Shown in pieces: positions 1 to 8,728 of a stretch of 64,000 nucleotides of DNA. The first letter of the stretch is position 1. Each line of letters starts with the position of its first letter. Location: positions 1 through 64,000 of the forward strand of contig NZ_JALKBD010000025.1 of assembly GCF_023015905.1 (NCBI RefSeq). The letters run 5' to 3'. This DNA is from Arenibacter sp. F20364. Its GTDB lineage: Bacteria > Bacteroidota > Bacteroidia > Flavobacteriales > Flavobacteriaceae. The translations under genes and the position numbers were made by a program. The notes below the pieces were generated by a model. It did no database searches and was not told where the DNA came from. It saw only the letters and a program-made list of their open reading frames with translations.

Positions 1-225
1 AGGGATCCTCCCAAGGCAACCACAGATTTCCAGTACAATGACAATGCCGTGGCTACAGATGGCGACAACATTCCAAGGGAAAGAAGGGATCCTCCAAAAT
101 CAACTATAGAATTTAAGTACCAGGACAATGCCGTCGCCACTGACGGAGACAACATTCCAAGAGAAAGACGGGATCCTCCCAAGGCATCGCTTGATTTTCA
201 AAAAGTTAACAACGCGATGGCGTAA
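1..225 (+). CDS. 3' end of a tandem-repeat protein (partial)
   Basis: Frame 1 is open from the first base to a TAA at 223-225, giving the last 74 residues of a protein whose start lies outside the window. The sequence consists of two complete 28-residue units (84 bp each, beginning at 1 and 85) and a third, truncated unit from 169. Each unit begins RDPPK and carries the core NAVATDGDNIPRER. The first half of the unit varies (TTDFQYND against TIEFKYQD) while all differences in the second half are synonymous. The composition is hydrophilic and charged with no membrane segment. I do not recognise the family. It is followed by a strong terminator, so it ends its own transcription unit. Confidence 0.75.
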   Translation, partial: RDPPKATTDFQYNDNAVATDGDNIPRERRDPPKSTIEFKYQDNAVATDGDNIPRERRDPPKASLDFQKVNNAMA

Positions 226-280
226 ATAACATGAAAAATTTTAAGAACCGAAAGGTTTAAATTACTTTTACAAAATATAG

Positions 281-314
281 AGCCCTAAGCAAATTTGTTT
301 AGGGCTTTTTTTTT
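281..314 (+). terminator. Rho-independent terminator after the repeat protein
   Basis: AGCCCTAA (281-288) pairs with TTAGGGCT (299-306), with further pairing inside the loop, and is followed directly by a run of T. It separates the repeat protein from the downstream kinase. Confidence 0.85.
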
Positions 315-328
315 ATCTTTCCACCTTT

Positions 329-2401
329 ATGGAAAAAAATATCAAATACAAATTTTCATTTTATTTCGTAATTTTCCTACATCTGTTGAATAGTAGCTGT
401 AAGGATACTTCCTTTGGCACAAAAGATTCAAACCCATCACCCTCCAACGACAGCATCACCTACTGGTTGGCCGAAGAGAATAGCAGTTCCAGGGAAGAAT
501 ATAGTGCAAATCTCTCCAAGGCATATGATTTAGCCTTGCAGGAAAAAAACGATTCCCTTAAATCCAAACACTTTTCCAGAATATCCTATTACTATTCACT
601 AATAGGGGATTCCCTCCAATTTAGGCGATCTAACAACATCGCCCTATCTCTATCCGAAAAAATAAGAGATTCCAACGCCTTGGCCAATAATCATTGGGAC
701 CTGGCTTTTTTCTTAGAGGATCATTCAGTTGAGGACAGTGCCTACTATCATTATGCCCAGGCCGAAAAAATTTTTAGATCTTTAAAGAACGACTATTCCA
801 CCGCTCGAGTGCTATATAGTTTGGCCAAAGTACAATCTGATATAAAGGATTACACCGCCAGTGAAGTCACCACCATTGAGGCCATTGAATTATTTAAGCC
901 CCTGGACAAATATTACAACCTGTTTTTGTGTTATAATAATTTGGGGTCAGTAACCAATGCCCTATTGGAGTATGATAAAGCATTGGAATACTACGACAAG
1001 GCTCTTTTTTATTTGGACAAATCGAAAATAGACAAGTCCAATAGGTTGAGAAACAAAGCCTTTAACAATATAGGTATGGTTTTCCAAACAAAAGGTGAAA
1101 ACAAAAAAGCTCAAGAAAACTTTGAGAAGGTTATTCAAGCAGATAGCATTTATTATAAAGACACAGAATTGTATGCCCAAGCACTTTCCAATTACGCATA
1201 CAGCAAAAACAAGCTTGGTGATACCACTGGCGTGTTGGCCTCATTTGAAAAATCTTTAAAAATAAAGGATAGCATTAATGACAACAGAGGGTTGGCACTG
1301 ACCAATTATGAGATCGCGGAGTATTACCATGACCGAAAAGACACTGCCAAAGCTTTAAAATATGCCCAAACTGCTAAACGAATTTCCGAACAGACCAGTA
1401 ACAATAGAAGGCTTTTGGAATCCTTGGAGCTTATGGCAAAAGTGGATCCAGAAAACTCATCCAAATACACCCAAGAATACATAAAATTAAACGATAGTTT
1501 GGTTCGGGAAGAACGCACAACTAGAAACAAATTTACCAGGATACGGTTCGAGACCGATGAGTTTATTGAGCAAAATGAATTGTTGACCAGGCAGCGCCAA
1601 TTATGGATCGGGATAGCCATTGCCCTATTTGTCCTTGCTGCATTTATATTGATTACCATAGACCAACGCCGAAAAAATCAAAAATTGAGATTTGAACAGG
1701 CTCAACAAAAAACCAATCAAGAAATTTTTAATCTTTTATTGGCCCAGAATAAAAAGGTAGAGGAAGGTAAACAATTGGAGAAGAAGCGAATATCGGAAGA
1801 ATTACATGACGGTATTTTAGGGCAAATGTTGGGAATACGTTTAATTCTTTCCGGACTTAACAATAAAACCGATTCTGATTCCGTTCTAAAGCGCAGTGAC
1901 CTACTTAAAAAATTACAAGGTTTGGAGGAGGAAATCCGTACAATATCACATGAACTGAGCAGGGCATCGCAAGAAAAAATTCATAACTTTATTGTATCCA
2001 TTGAAGAATTGGTCAAAACAATTCAGGACTCCTCGAAAATGAAATGTCATTTTGAGTATGACCACAAAATAGATTGGGACCAATTAAAGGGAGATATTAA
2101 AATAAATATTTATAGGATAGTGCAAGAAAGTTTGCAGAATTGTATAAAGCATGCCAAGGCCACTAAAGTAGACTTGTTGTTTGAATCCGAGGATGATCAC
2201 GTAAGGATTATAGTAGTGGACAACGGAGTTGGATTTGATCAAAAGAAAGGAAAAAGAGGAATAGGACTTAAAAACATTAATTCGAGATTGGACAAGTTAA
2301 ACGGAACTTATGACATCCAAAGTAAAATAGGACAAGGGACAAAGGTTATTGTTACCATTCCTTGTATTATGGAAGAACAAGCGGAACCCCAATCTGCGTA
2401 A
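329..2401 (+). CDS. TPR-containing membrane sensor histidine kinase
   Basis: This is a 690-residue sensor kinase that should autophosphorylate and pass phosphate to the regulator encoded 21 bp downstream. The N-terminus has a hydrophobic signal ending in a lipobox-like LNSSC (Cys24), so the sensor part is probably periplasmic and lipid-anchored. TPR-like helices follow over about residues 60-400. One membrane helix lies near 425-445, then a coiled linker. The dimerisation domain is of the HisKA_3 (NarL/DesK) type with the phospho-acceptor in ELHDG (His493). The ATPase domain shows the N box (ESLQNCIKHA) and G boxes (DNGVGF and GIGLKNI). TPR kinases of this build are common in Bacteroidota, but the signal sensed cannot be read from the sequence. 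Confidence 0.92.
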   Translation: MEKNIKYKFSFYFVIFLHLLNSSCKDTSFGTKDSNPSPSNDSITYWLAEENSSSREEYSANLSKAYDLALQEKNDSLKSKHFSRISYYYSLIGDSLQFRRSNNIALSLSEKIRDSNALANNHWDLAFFLEDHSVEDSAYYHYAQAEKIFRSLKNDYSTARVLYSLAKVQSDIKDYTASEVTTIEAIELFKPLDKYYNLFLCYNNLGSVTNALLEYDKALEYYDKALFYLDKSKIDKSNRLRNKAFNNIGMVFQTKGENKKAQENFEKVIQADSIYYKDTELYAQALSNYAYSKNKLGDTTGVLASFEKSLKIKDSINDNRGLALTNYEIAEYYHDRKDTAKALKYAQTAKRISEQTSNNRRLLESLELMAKVDPENSSKYTQEYIKLNDSLVREERTTRNKFTRIRFETDEFIEQNELLTRQRQLWIGIAIALFVLAAFILITIDQRRKNQKLRFEQAQQKTNQEIFNLLLAQNKKVEEGKQLEKKRISEELHDGILGQMLGIRLILSGLNNKTDSDSVLKRSDLLKKLQGLEEEIRTISHELSRASQEKIHNFIVSIEELVKTIQDSSKMKCHFEYDHKIDWDQLKGDIKINIYRIVQESLQNCIKHAKATKVDLLFESEDDHVRIIVVDNGVGFDQKKGKRGIGLKNINSRLDKLNGTYDIQSKIGQGTKVIVTIPCIMEEQAEPQSA

Positions 2402-2422
2402 TGGATTATAATTAACAATAGA

Positions 2423-3091
2423 ATGAGAACTTTAAGAGTCTTAACGGTAGATGACCATGAAATGATCACTACCGGATATAAATATCTTTTGGAGGCTGCC
2501 GAATTTGAAGAATTTCAGGTAAAAGTTGAAACGGCCAATACTTTTGAAACCGGAAAGCAAAAAATAGAGGATTCAGCTAGATCGTTTAAATACGATCTCT
2601 TATTATTGGATGTACAGTTAACGGAAACGCATTTGGAAGAGCCATATTCAGGCGAAGACCTTGGGGTTTTCGCAAGAAAGATAATTCCGGATACCAAAAT
2701 TGTCTTCATGTCCTCTTTTAGTGATAATTATAGAATAAACAGCATTCTAAAAAATGTGAATCCCGATGGATATATGGTAAAATCGGAAGTAGACGAAAAA
2801 TCCCTGATCGCCATGGTAAAAGGTGTCATTACCTCGCCCCCCTACTATAGTCAAAAAGCACTGGTAGCGATTAGAAAAAAAGTATCCAATGATTTGTTAT
2901 TGGACGATAACGACAAAAAAATACTATATCATGTTTCAATTGGAACAAGAACAAAGGATATGGTAGATTTTATAAACCTATCCCTCGCAGGAATAGAAAA
3001 TAGAAAAAGACAACTTAAGGTAATTTTCGGCGTAGAAAAGCAAAATGATCTGGCTTTGGTAAATGAAGCTCGGAATAGAGGCTTTCTGTAA
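2423..3091 (+). CDS. LuxR/NarL-type response regulator
   Basis: 222 residues. The N-terminal receiver domain has the acidic pair DD at 10-11 and the phospho-acceptor in LLLLDVQ (Asp63). The C-terminal region, about 160-222, is a helix-turn-helix segment of the LuxR kind (GTRTKDMVDFINLSLAGIENRKRQL), though divergent from the classical GerE consensus. It lies 21 bp after the HisKA_3 kinase in the same direction, and this kinase class normally pairs with this regulator class, so the two form a two-component system. Target genes are unknown. Confidence 0.88.
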   Translation: MRTLRVLTVDDHEMITTGYKYLLEAAEFEEFQVKVETANTFETGKQKIEDSARSFKYDLLLLDVQLTETHLEEPYSGEDLGVFARKIIPDTKIVFMSSFSDNYRINSILKNVNPDGYMVKSEVDEKSLIAMVKGVITSPPYYSQKALVAIRKKVSNDLLLDDNDKKILYHVSIGTRTKDMVDFINLSLAGIENRKRQLKVIFGVEKQNDLALVNEARNRGFL

Positions 3092-3109
3092 TTGATTATC
3101 TGTCCGCTC

Positions 3110-3140
3110 CCATGTCCAAAACCTATGTTCTAGGACATGG
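3110..3140 (+). repeat. Inverted repeat downstream of the response regulator
   Basis: CCATGTCC (3110-3117) and GGACATGG (3133-3140) form a perfect 8-bp stem with a 15-nt loop. No proper T run follows, so it may be an mRNA-end hairpin rather than a classical terminator. Confidence 0.5.
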
Positions 3141-3255
3141 TTTGTAATTTCTGAATAATACCGACAAATAGCTTTATTCCACTTATTTTCCAATCATAAA
3201 GTACCTGCTTACCATTTATCGTGTACTTTTTCGATGAATGCACCTCTTTTGAATG

Positions 3256-3282
3256 AAAACCTTATTTTTTCTAAGGTTTTTA
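3256..3282 (+). terminator. Probable terminator before the 3346 gene
   Basis: AAAACCTTA (3256-3264) pairs with TAAGGTTTT (3272-3280) around a T-rich loop. It lies in the 254-bp gap after the two-component system, which otherwise contains only the 3110-3140 hairpin. Confidence 0.6.
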
Positions 3283-3345
3283 TCGAATTAAGGACAAAGC
3301 ATTACGCTAATTTTGATATTAGTTTTTCAATAAATTAATTTCAAG

Positions 3346-4017
3346 ATGTCTAGATTAGGAAACGATTTTTTCAATAACCCAAAAATTGGGCTTAAAAACA
3401 CCGACCATATTATTGGTTTGGAGTCTTTTAGAAAAAGTTTGGAAAAGAATTTTTTTGCAGAAGTTAATATTGGCAACTACGCATTAAAGAAAGAGTCCGC
3501 TAATTTGATCATAGACATTAAATGCAATTTAAGTCTTGCCGAATCATTGTTTTATTTAAACAAGGTAACACCCACCCAAGGACGACCCAATAAATCCAGC
3601 CCAAAAAAGACCCTTCTGTTTCTTTTGGCATATTCCGAACTTAAGAAACTGAACGATATAACCATAGATATAAGTGAGTTGACCATATCCTTGAACGATA
3701 CCACAATTCTAATCAGTAAAATTTACGATCAAAGTATTACCGACCAGGCAGAAAATATTTTATCAGAGCTCATTAACCACAACGTATACTATACAAAAGG
3801 ACTGAACGAGACTCCATTTGAGATTTTTATCCCTGTTTTTGAAGAGGATACCCTGGAAAGTGATGCCAAATTAAAGAATATTGTTTCCGACAATAATAAT
3901 ACCAATGACTATTTCGGATTTTGGGGCATGTATTATGACCAAACCGAAGAAGCGGCTATATATGACCTAAACACCAAAACCATTATCCACGGAGATATTC
4001 AGATCCTAAGTGAATAA
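3346..4017 (+). CDS. Hypothetical protein, 223 residues
   Basis: I do not recognise this family. The protein has no signal peptide, no membrane segment and no cysteine pattern suggesting metal binding. It is mostly predicted soluble, with a basic stretch around residues 80-90 (QGRPNKSSPKK) and an acidic, Asn-rich region near 175-190 (SDNNNTND). The C-terminal part (DYFGFWGMYYDQTEEAAIYDLN) looks like a compact beta-rich domain. It stands alone between a terminator-like hairpin and the bidirectional terminator shared with glyA, so it appears to be a single-gene unit. Codon use resembles its neighbours, with nothing to suggest recent transfer. Confidence 0.75.
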   Translation: MSRLGNDFFNNPKIGLKNTDHIIGLESFRKSLEKNFFAEVNIGNYALKKESANLIIDIKCNLSLAESLFYLNKVTPTQGRPNKSSPKKTLLFLLAYSELKKLNDITIDISELTISLNDTTILISKIYDQSITDQAENILSELINHNVYYTKGLNETPFEIFIPVFEEDTLESDAKLKNIVSDNNNTNDYFGFWGMYYDQTEEAAIYDLNTKTIIHGDIQILSE

Positions 4018-4036
4018 GCCCGAATATCTTTAATAC

Positions 4037-4100
4037 AAACTGTCCATAAAACCTAAAAAAGCTCTTGACTATAAAGGCCTTTGTGTTTTATGGACAGTTT
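4037..4100. terminator. Bidirectional terminator between convergent genes
   Basis: A perfect 16-bp inverted repeat (left arm 4037-4052, right arm 4085-4100, core ACTGTCCATAAAAC) with a 32-nt loop and A/T tracts at both outer edges. It serves the plus-strand hypothetical gene and minus-strand glyA. Confidence 0.8.
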
Positions 4101-4110
4101 TATAATTTAA

Positions 4111-5385
4111 CTATACGTTGAACAAAGATTTGGAATGCATCAAGGCATTTACTTTTTCCTTGACAGCATCGATGATCTTCTCATCTTCAGGATTCATTAT
4201 CACCTGATCGATAAAATCTACAATAACCTTCATTTGGTCTTCCTTTAAACCTCTTGTGGTAATCGCAGCCGTACCAAAACGAATACCGCTGGTTACAAAA
4301 GGAGATTTATCATCAAAAGGAACCATATTCTTATTGGCTGTAATATCCGCTTTTACCAAGGCTTTTTCAGCATCTTTTCCCGTAATATTCTTATTCCTAA
4401 GGTCTATCAACATCATATGGTTATCCGTACCGCCAGAAATAATTTTATATCCTTTATCCACAAAGGCGCTTGCCATGGCCGCGGCATTTTTCTTAACCTG
4501 TAGCATGTAATGCAAGAATTCATCGGTCAAAGCTTCTCCAAAGGCAATGGCCTTTGCCGCAATGATGTGCTCCAATGGACCACCTTGATTACCTGGAAAA
4601 ACTGCCAAATCCAATAAGGCCGACATTTTTCTCAAAGTACCATTCTTCAACTTTACCCCAAAAGGATTGTCGAAATCCTCACCCATCAAAATAAGCCCTC
4701 CTCTTGGACCGCGCAAAGTCTTATGGGTCGTTGTGGTAACAATATGGCAATGGGGGATTGGATCATTTAAAATTCCTTTTGCTATAAGACCCGCAGGATG
4801 CGATATATCGGCCAAAAGTATTGCCCCTACACTATCTGCAATTTCCCTGAACTTCTTAAAATCCATATCTCTGGAATAGGCAGAAGCCCCGGCAATTATA
4901 AGCTTAGGTTGTTCTTTGGTGGCTATTGCCTGTATTTTATCGTAATTTAATACACCTGTCTCCTCATCAACCCCATAAAATACAGGATTGTACAATCTAC
5001 CTGAGAAATTAACGGGAGAACCATGCGTTAAATGGCCACCATGCGACAGATCAAATCCAAGGATGGTATCGCCCGGCTTTAGACATGCATGGTATACAGA
5101 GGCATTTGCTTGTGATCCGGAGTGTGGCTGAACATTCGCATAGGCGGCTCCAAATAATTGCTTGGCCCTATCTATGGCCAATTGCTCTATTTCATCCACT
5201 ACTTCGCAACCTCCATAATAGCGCTTGCCAGGATACCCTTCCGCATATTTATTGGTCAATACCGATCCCGCAGCCTCCATAACTTGGGGACTGGTGAAAT
5301 TCTCGGAAGCAATTAGTTCAATTCCATCCATTTGGCGTTCTTTCTCCGCCTCTATTAGTTCAAAAATTTGATCGTCACGTTGCAT
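4111..5385 (-). CDS. glyA: Serine hydroxymethyltransferase
   Basis: This PLP enzyme interconverts serine and glycine while loading one-carbon units onto tetrahydrofolate. At 424 residues it is full length for the family. It carries the N-terminal substrate motif IELIASENF, the GGHLTHG loop, and the PLP-binding lysine in [14 protein letters not shown] (Lys222), all typical of bacterial GlyA. The start [10 protein letters not shown] is the usual one. The gene is divergent from fahA with 111 bp between them, containing a candidate -7 promoter element for each direction, and it ends at a shared bidirectional terminator. It is likely a monocistronic housekeeping gene. Confidence 0.97.
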   Translation of the reverse strand: MQRDDQIFELIEAEKERQMDGIELIASENFTSPQVMEAAGSVLTNKYAEGYPGKRYYGGCEVVDEIEQLAIDRAKQLFGAAYANVQPHSGSQANASVYHACLKPGDTILGFDLSHGGHLTHGSPVNFSGRLYNPVFYGVDEETGVLNYDKIQAIATKEQPKLIIAGASAYSRDMDFKKFREIADSVGAILLADISHPAGLIAKGILNDPIPHCHIVTTTTHKTLRGPRGGLILMGEDFDNPFGVKLKNGTLRKMSALLDLAVFPGNQGGPLEHIIAAKAIAFGEALTDEFLHYMLQVKKNAAAMASAFVDKGYKIISGGTDNHMMLIDLRNKNITGKDAEKALVKADITANKNMVPFDDKSPFVTSGIRFGTAAITTRGLKEDQMKVIVDFIDQVIMNPEDEKIIDAVKEKVNALMHSKSLFNV

Positions 5386-5411
5386 ACAGTAATTTTCTAT
5401 TAAATAATGTG

Positions 5412-5419
5412 CAAAAATA
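5412..5419 (-). promoter_or_regulatory. Candidate -7 promoter element of glyA
   Basis: The minus strand reads TATTTTTG, matching the Bacteroidota sigma-A -7 consensus TAnnTTTG, about 27 bp before the glyA ATG. No well-spaced -33 TTG is visible. Confidence 0.45.
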
Positions 5420-5451
5420 CAAATTGCAGACCGTTAATTGCTAGAAAATAA

Positions 5452-5459
5452 TATATTTG
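5452..5459 (+). promoter_or_regulatory. Candidate -7 promoter element of fahA
   Basis: TATATTTG matches TAnnTTTG and ends 37 bp before the fahA ATG. The -33 region has no convincing TTG at the expected distance. Confidence 0.45.
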
Positions 5460-5496
5460 ATAAGATATTTATTAAACACCAGTTAACAATTCCAAG

Positions 5497-6786
5497 ATGC
5501 CGTTAAAAACTAATCATCCAGAAAAAAAAACATGGTTACCTGTAGCCGTTAATTCTGATTTCCCCATTCAGAATATTCCTTTTGGAGTTTTCCTGACCAG
5601 GGACGATATCATAACCATAGGCTCAAGAATTGGTGATTACGCCATAGATTTGGGGGCATTGCATCAATTGGGTTACTTTAAGGACATACCCTTGACCGAT
5701 GATATTTTTTTACAGGATACGCTGAACGATTTTATATCAGACGGAAAAAAAACATGGCGTTTGGTCCGAAATAGGATCAGTGAAATCTTCGATATCAATA
5801 ACAACGACCTGAAGAATAACGAAGAACATAAGAATATTGTTCTTTTTACCATGGACGAAATAGAAATGCAGCTTCCTGTACAAATAGGGGATTATACGGA
5901 TTTTTACTCCAGCAAGGAACATGCGACCAATGTGGGCAAAATGTTTAGAGATCCAGAAAATGCACTTCTTCCCAATTGGTTGCACATACCGGTAGGATAT
6001 CATGGAAGAAGTTCTTCTATTGTACCCAGCGGCACCTCTGTTAGAAGGCCCATGGGACAAACCCTTCCCGCGGGAGAGGAGCAACCTATTTTTGGTCCTT
6101 CCAAATTGGTGGATTTTGAATTGGAAATGGCGTTCATTACCACAGATGCCAATGTTTTGGGTGAACCAATTCCTGTGGAGGAAGCAGAGAATTACATATT
6201 TGGCATGGTACTTTTTAATGATTGGAGCGCTAGGGATATCCAAAAATGGGAATACGTGCCTTTAGGTCCTTTCTTGGCCAAAAATTTTGCATCATCCATT
6301 TCGCCTTGGATAGTTACCCTGGATGCCTTGGAACCTTTTAGGGTAGCCAGTCCGGAACAAACGCCCACCCCCCTGCCCTATTTACAACAAACGGGAAAAA
6401 AAGGGTTCGATATTAATTTAGAAGTTTCCATAAAGCCCGAAGGCGGCCCCGCAACCACAGTAACCCGATCGAACTTTAAATATATGTACTGGACCATGGC
6501 ACAACAACTGGCCCACCATACCATAAATGGCTGCAAAGTGAATAGTGGCGACATGATGGGCAGCGGGACAATTTCCGGTCCAACCCCTGAAACTTATGGT
6601 TCAATGTTGGAGCTTACTTGGCGTGGGGAAAAACCCCTTACCCTTCAAGATGGATCCACAAGAAAGTTCATTGAAGATTACGATACCGTAACCATAACCG
6701 GATATTGTAAAAAGGGTAATGTGCGTATTGGTTTTGGGGAAGTCACCACAAAATTGCTACCTGTTTTTCAGCAGAAGAAGAAATAA
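5497..6786 (+). CDS. fahA: Fumarylacetoacetase
   Basis: This enzyme hydrolyses 4-fumarylacetoacetate to fumarate and acetoacetate, the last step of tyrosine/homogentisate breakdown. At 429 residues it has the two-domain build of true fumarylacetoacetases. An N-terminal SH3-like domain (about 1-125) starts with the conserved phrase IPFGVF, and the catalytic domain carries the metal-site region (VDFELEMAF) and the signature NDWSARDIQKWE followed by GPFLAKNF. This separates it from the shorter FAH-family hydrolases such as the one at 43289-44122. The other tyrosine-degradation genes (hppD, hmgA) are not in the window. Confidence 0.96.
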   Translation: MPLKTNHPEKKTWLPVAVNSDFPIQNIPFGVFLTRDDIITIGSRIGDYAIDLGALHQLGYFKDIPLTDDIFLQDTLNDFISDGKKTWRLVRNRISEIFDINNNDLKNNEEHKNIVLFTMDEIEMQLPVQIGDYTDFYSSKEHATNVGKMFRDPENALLPNWLHIPVGYHGRSSSIVPSGTSVRRPMGQTLPAGEEQPIFGPSKLVDFELEMAFITTDANVLGEPIPVEEAENYIFGMVLFNDWSARDIQKWEYVPLGPFLAKNFASSISPWIVTLDALEPFRVASPEQTPTPLPYLQQTGKKGFDINLEVSIKPEGGPATTVTRSNFKYMYWTMAQQLAHHTINGCKVNSGDMMGSGTISGPTPETYGSMLELTWRGEKPLTLQDGSTRKFIEDYDTVTITGYCKKGNVRIGFGEVTTKLLPVFQQKKK

Positions 6787-6899
6787 GGCCCAAAAAAATT
6801 ACAGCTGTTTGTACGATACCGAATTGTTTAACGTTGAGGTATAAGACTATTTTGGCATAGCTATTGAACTATGCCCATAATATTTTTAAACCAAACGTT

Positions 6900-8087
6900 A
6901 TGAAACAAATATTACTCACCTCTTTAATGATGTTTTTTTTAATCTCTTGTGGAGGGGTCAAAAGAACACAGGAAGCCCTAAATACGGGTAATTATGGCAA
7001 TGCCATAAACACCGCCTTGAAAAACATAGCAGAAAACAAAACCAAAAAATCCAATCAACCCTACATTCAATTGTTGGAGGAGGCTTTCAAGAAAAATACC
7101 GACCGTGAGCTTCAGCAGATCGCCTTTTTAAAGAAGGATAACAATCCGGCCAACCATGAAATAATTTTTAATGGATATCAAAACTTAAAAGCTATCCAAG
7201 AGCGTATAAAACCTTTATTGCCTTTGCAACTATATGAGGAAAATAGGAACGCCCATTTTACTTTTAAAAATTATGACGAGGAAATAATAAAGTCCAAACG
7301 TGAATTGTCGGATTACCTGTACAATAATGCCACCGCCCTATTAAATACAGGTCGATACAAGGAAGATTTTAGAAAGGCCTTTGATCAATTTACATATTTA
7401 AACGAGATAAATCCCAATTACAAGGATACCGAGCTTAAATTGGATGAGGCCCATAACAAAGGGATGGATTATGTTCAAGTAGTAATGATCAATGACTCTG
7501 AACAAATAGTTCCCAATCGTCTAGAACAGGAACTGCTAAATTTTAATACTTACGGATTAAACGACCTCTGGACCGTGTACCACACCAACGCCCTGGAAAA
7601 TATTAAGTACGATTATGAAATGCAAGTAGCTTTTAGGGATATAAATATTAGTCCAGAGCAGATTACCGAAAAACAGATCTCCAAGGAAAAACAGATCAAG
7701 GACGGGTTCAAATACGCCATGAACTCCAATGGGGAGGTTTTAAAAGACAGTTTGGGCAATAAAATAAAGGTCGATAAATTTAAAACCGTAAAATGTAACT
7801 TTTATCAATTTACCCAGCTGAAGTCGGTCGAAGTAGTTGGAAACGTGAGCTTTTTGGATTTAAACAATCAACAGCAGATCAATTCTTACCCTTTGGCCAG
7901 CCAGTTTATCTTTAACCACGTTTATGCTAAACACAATGGGGACACAAGTGCTCTTGAAGAAGATATGGTTCCTTTGTTGCAACTATCTGCCGTTCCTTTC
8001 CCTAGCAATGAACAAATGGTCTATGACGCAGGAGAGGATTTAAAAGCTAAATTGAAAGGCATAGTTACTAGACATAGGTTTAATTAA
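6900..8087 (+). CDS. TPR-like lipoprotein of unknown function
   Basis: The start is placed at the ATG of MKQILLTSL, which gives a clean lipoprotein signal ending in a lipobox (FLISCGG); the open frame extends 12 codons further upstream but those residues do not look like a signal. The mature protein (about 375 residues) is rich in helices with TPR-like spacing (NTGNYGNAINTALKNI, NTGRYKEDFRKAFDQF), suggesting protein-protein contacts at the envelope. The second half (about 220-395) looks like mixed alpha/beta with no motif I know. It stands alone after fahA, on the same strand but 113 bp away, and ends at a bidirectional terminator. Confidence 0.85.
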   Translation: MKQILLTSLMMFFLISCGGVKRTQEALNTGNYGNAINTALKNIAENKTKKSNQPYIQLLEEAFKKNTDRELQQIAFLKKDNNPANHEIIFNGYQNLKAIQERIKPLLPLQLYEENRNAHFTFKNYDEEIIKSKRELSDYLYNNATALLNTGRYKEDFRKAFDQFTYLNEINPNYKDTELKLDEAHNKGMDYVQVVMINDSEQIVPNRLEQELLNFNTYGLNDLWTVYHTNALENIKYDYEMQVAFRDINISPEQITEKQISKEKQIKDGFKYAMNSNGEVLKDSLGNKIKVDKFKTVKCNFYQFTQLKSVEVVGNVSFLDLNNQQQINSYPLASQFIFNHVYAKHNGDTSALEEDMVPLLQLSAVPFPSNEQMVYDAGEDLKAKLKGIVTRHRFN

Positions 8088-8125
8088 AGCATTACAGGTC
8101 TTAGCTTTTATTTAGTTCCCATTAG

Positions 8126-8173
8126 AAATACATATAGTTTTAAGGAAGATCTCCCTTAAAACTATATGTATTT
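8126..8173. terminator. Bidirectional terminator with 20-bp perfect stem
   Basis: The left arm (8126-8145) and right arm (8154-8173) are perfect reverse complements over 20 bp, with an 8-nt loop. The right arm contains the TAG stop and last codons of the minus-strand ytxJ-like gene. Confidence 0.85.
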
Positions 8174-8563
8174 TTTTAAATCCAGGCGTGTAATAGCTCC
8201 ATGGGATTCATGCGCCACGACCACTCCGTTTTTTATGACCAGCAACTGTGGCGATTCATGTACAACACCAAAAACACTACTAGTTTCATTGGAAACAGAA
8301 CGATATTGGTGCAGATCAAGGTAATGAAGATCTAAACTATTTTTAGATATATCATACCCCTCGTTAAAGCGGTTCATAACCATTCTGCTAATGCCACAGG
8401 TCGTGGAGTGCTTAAATATTACCTGAGGTTTGGCATTGGACTTTTCTTTAATAGCCTCTAGTTGGTCTACGGACGCCAAGGGAACCCATGGCGCCACCTT
8501 GGCTTCCTTTTTCCCATTTTCGCTATTATTATCCTTTCCAAAAAGCCGATTAAATATTCCCAT
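8162..8563 (-). CDS. ytxJ: Bacillithiol system redox-active protein YtxJ-like
   Basis: A 133-residue thioredoxin-fold protein of the YtxJ family (monothiol bacilliredoxin-like), proposed to act with bacillithiol. Family features visible are the STTCGISRM active-site region with a single cysteine, LDLHQYRSVSN, the HESPQ segment in place of the thioredoxin cis-proline loop, and the C-terminal VVAHESHGAIT. It begins MGIFNRLFGK, as flavobacterial homologues do. Its presence suggests the organism uses bacillithiol, but the biosynthesis genes (bshABC) are not in this window. The last codons lie inside the terminator stem shared with the convergent lipoprotein gene. It is divergent from clpB. Confidence 0.9.
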   Translation of the reverse strand: MGIFNRLFGKDNNSENGKKEAKVAPWVPLASVDQLEAIKEKSNAKPQVIFKHSTTCGISRMVMNRFNEGYDISKNSLDLHYLDLHQYRSVSNETSSVFGVVHESPQLLVIKNGVVVAHESHGAITRLDLKKYI

Positions 8564-8619
8564 TTCGTAATTTTAGTATTAAGTCCAATAAATGCGCTAA
8601 ACCTTACAAGCTGCCGAAT

Positions 8620-8648
8620 TGTCGCTCTAAATTCAAAAATAAGCGACA
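8620..8648. promoter_or_regulatory. Inverted repeat between ytxJ and clpB
   Basis: TGTCGCT (8620-8626) and AGCGACA (8642-8648) form perfect 7-bp arms around a 15-nt spacer. The right arm abuts a minus-strand -7 element. It could be an operator or an mRNA hairpin; no regulator is assigned. Confidence 0.35.
8634..8641 (-). promoter_or_regulatory. Candidate -7 promoter element of ytxJ
   Basis: The minus strand reads TATTTTTG (TAnnTTTG), about 70 bp before the ytxJ ATG and inside the 8620-8648 inverted repeat. Confidence 0.35.
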
Positions 8649-8728
8649 TTATGTCCTGTTAAAAACAGTGGTAAGGTTGTTGCTTTTAAATGTTCAAAAG
8701 TAATCATTAACTCAAAAAAAACAACTAT

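Noticed and set aside
1-225. CRISPR-like repeats
   Set aside because: The 84-bp units are coding, in frame, with codon-level divergence and no spacers.
5737-6243. 168-codon reading frame on the minus strand within fahA
   Set aside because: It is a shadow of fahA with no family features or start context.
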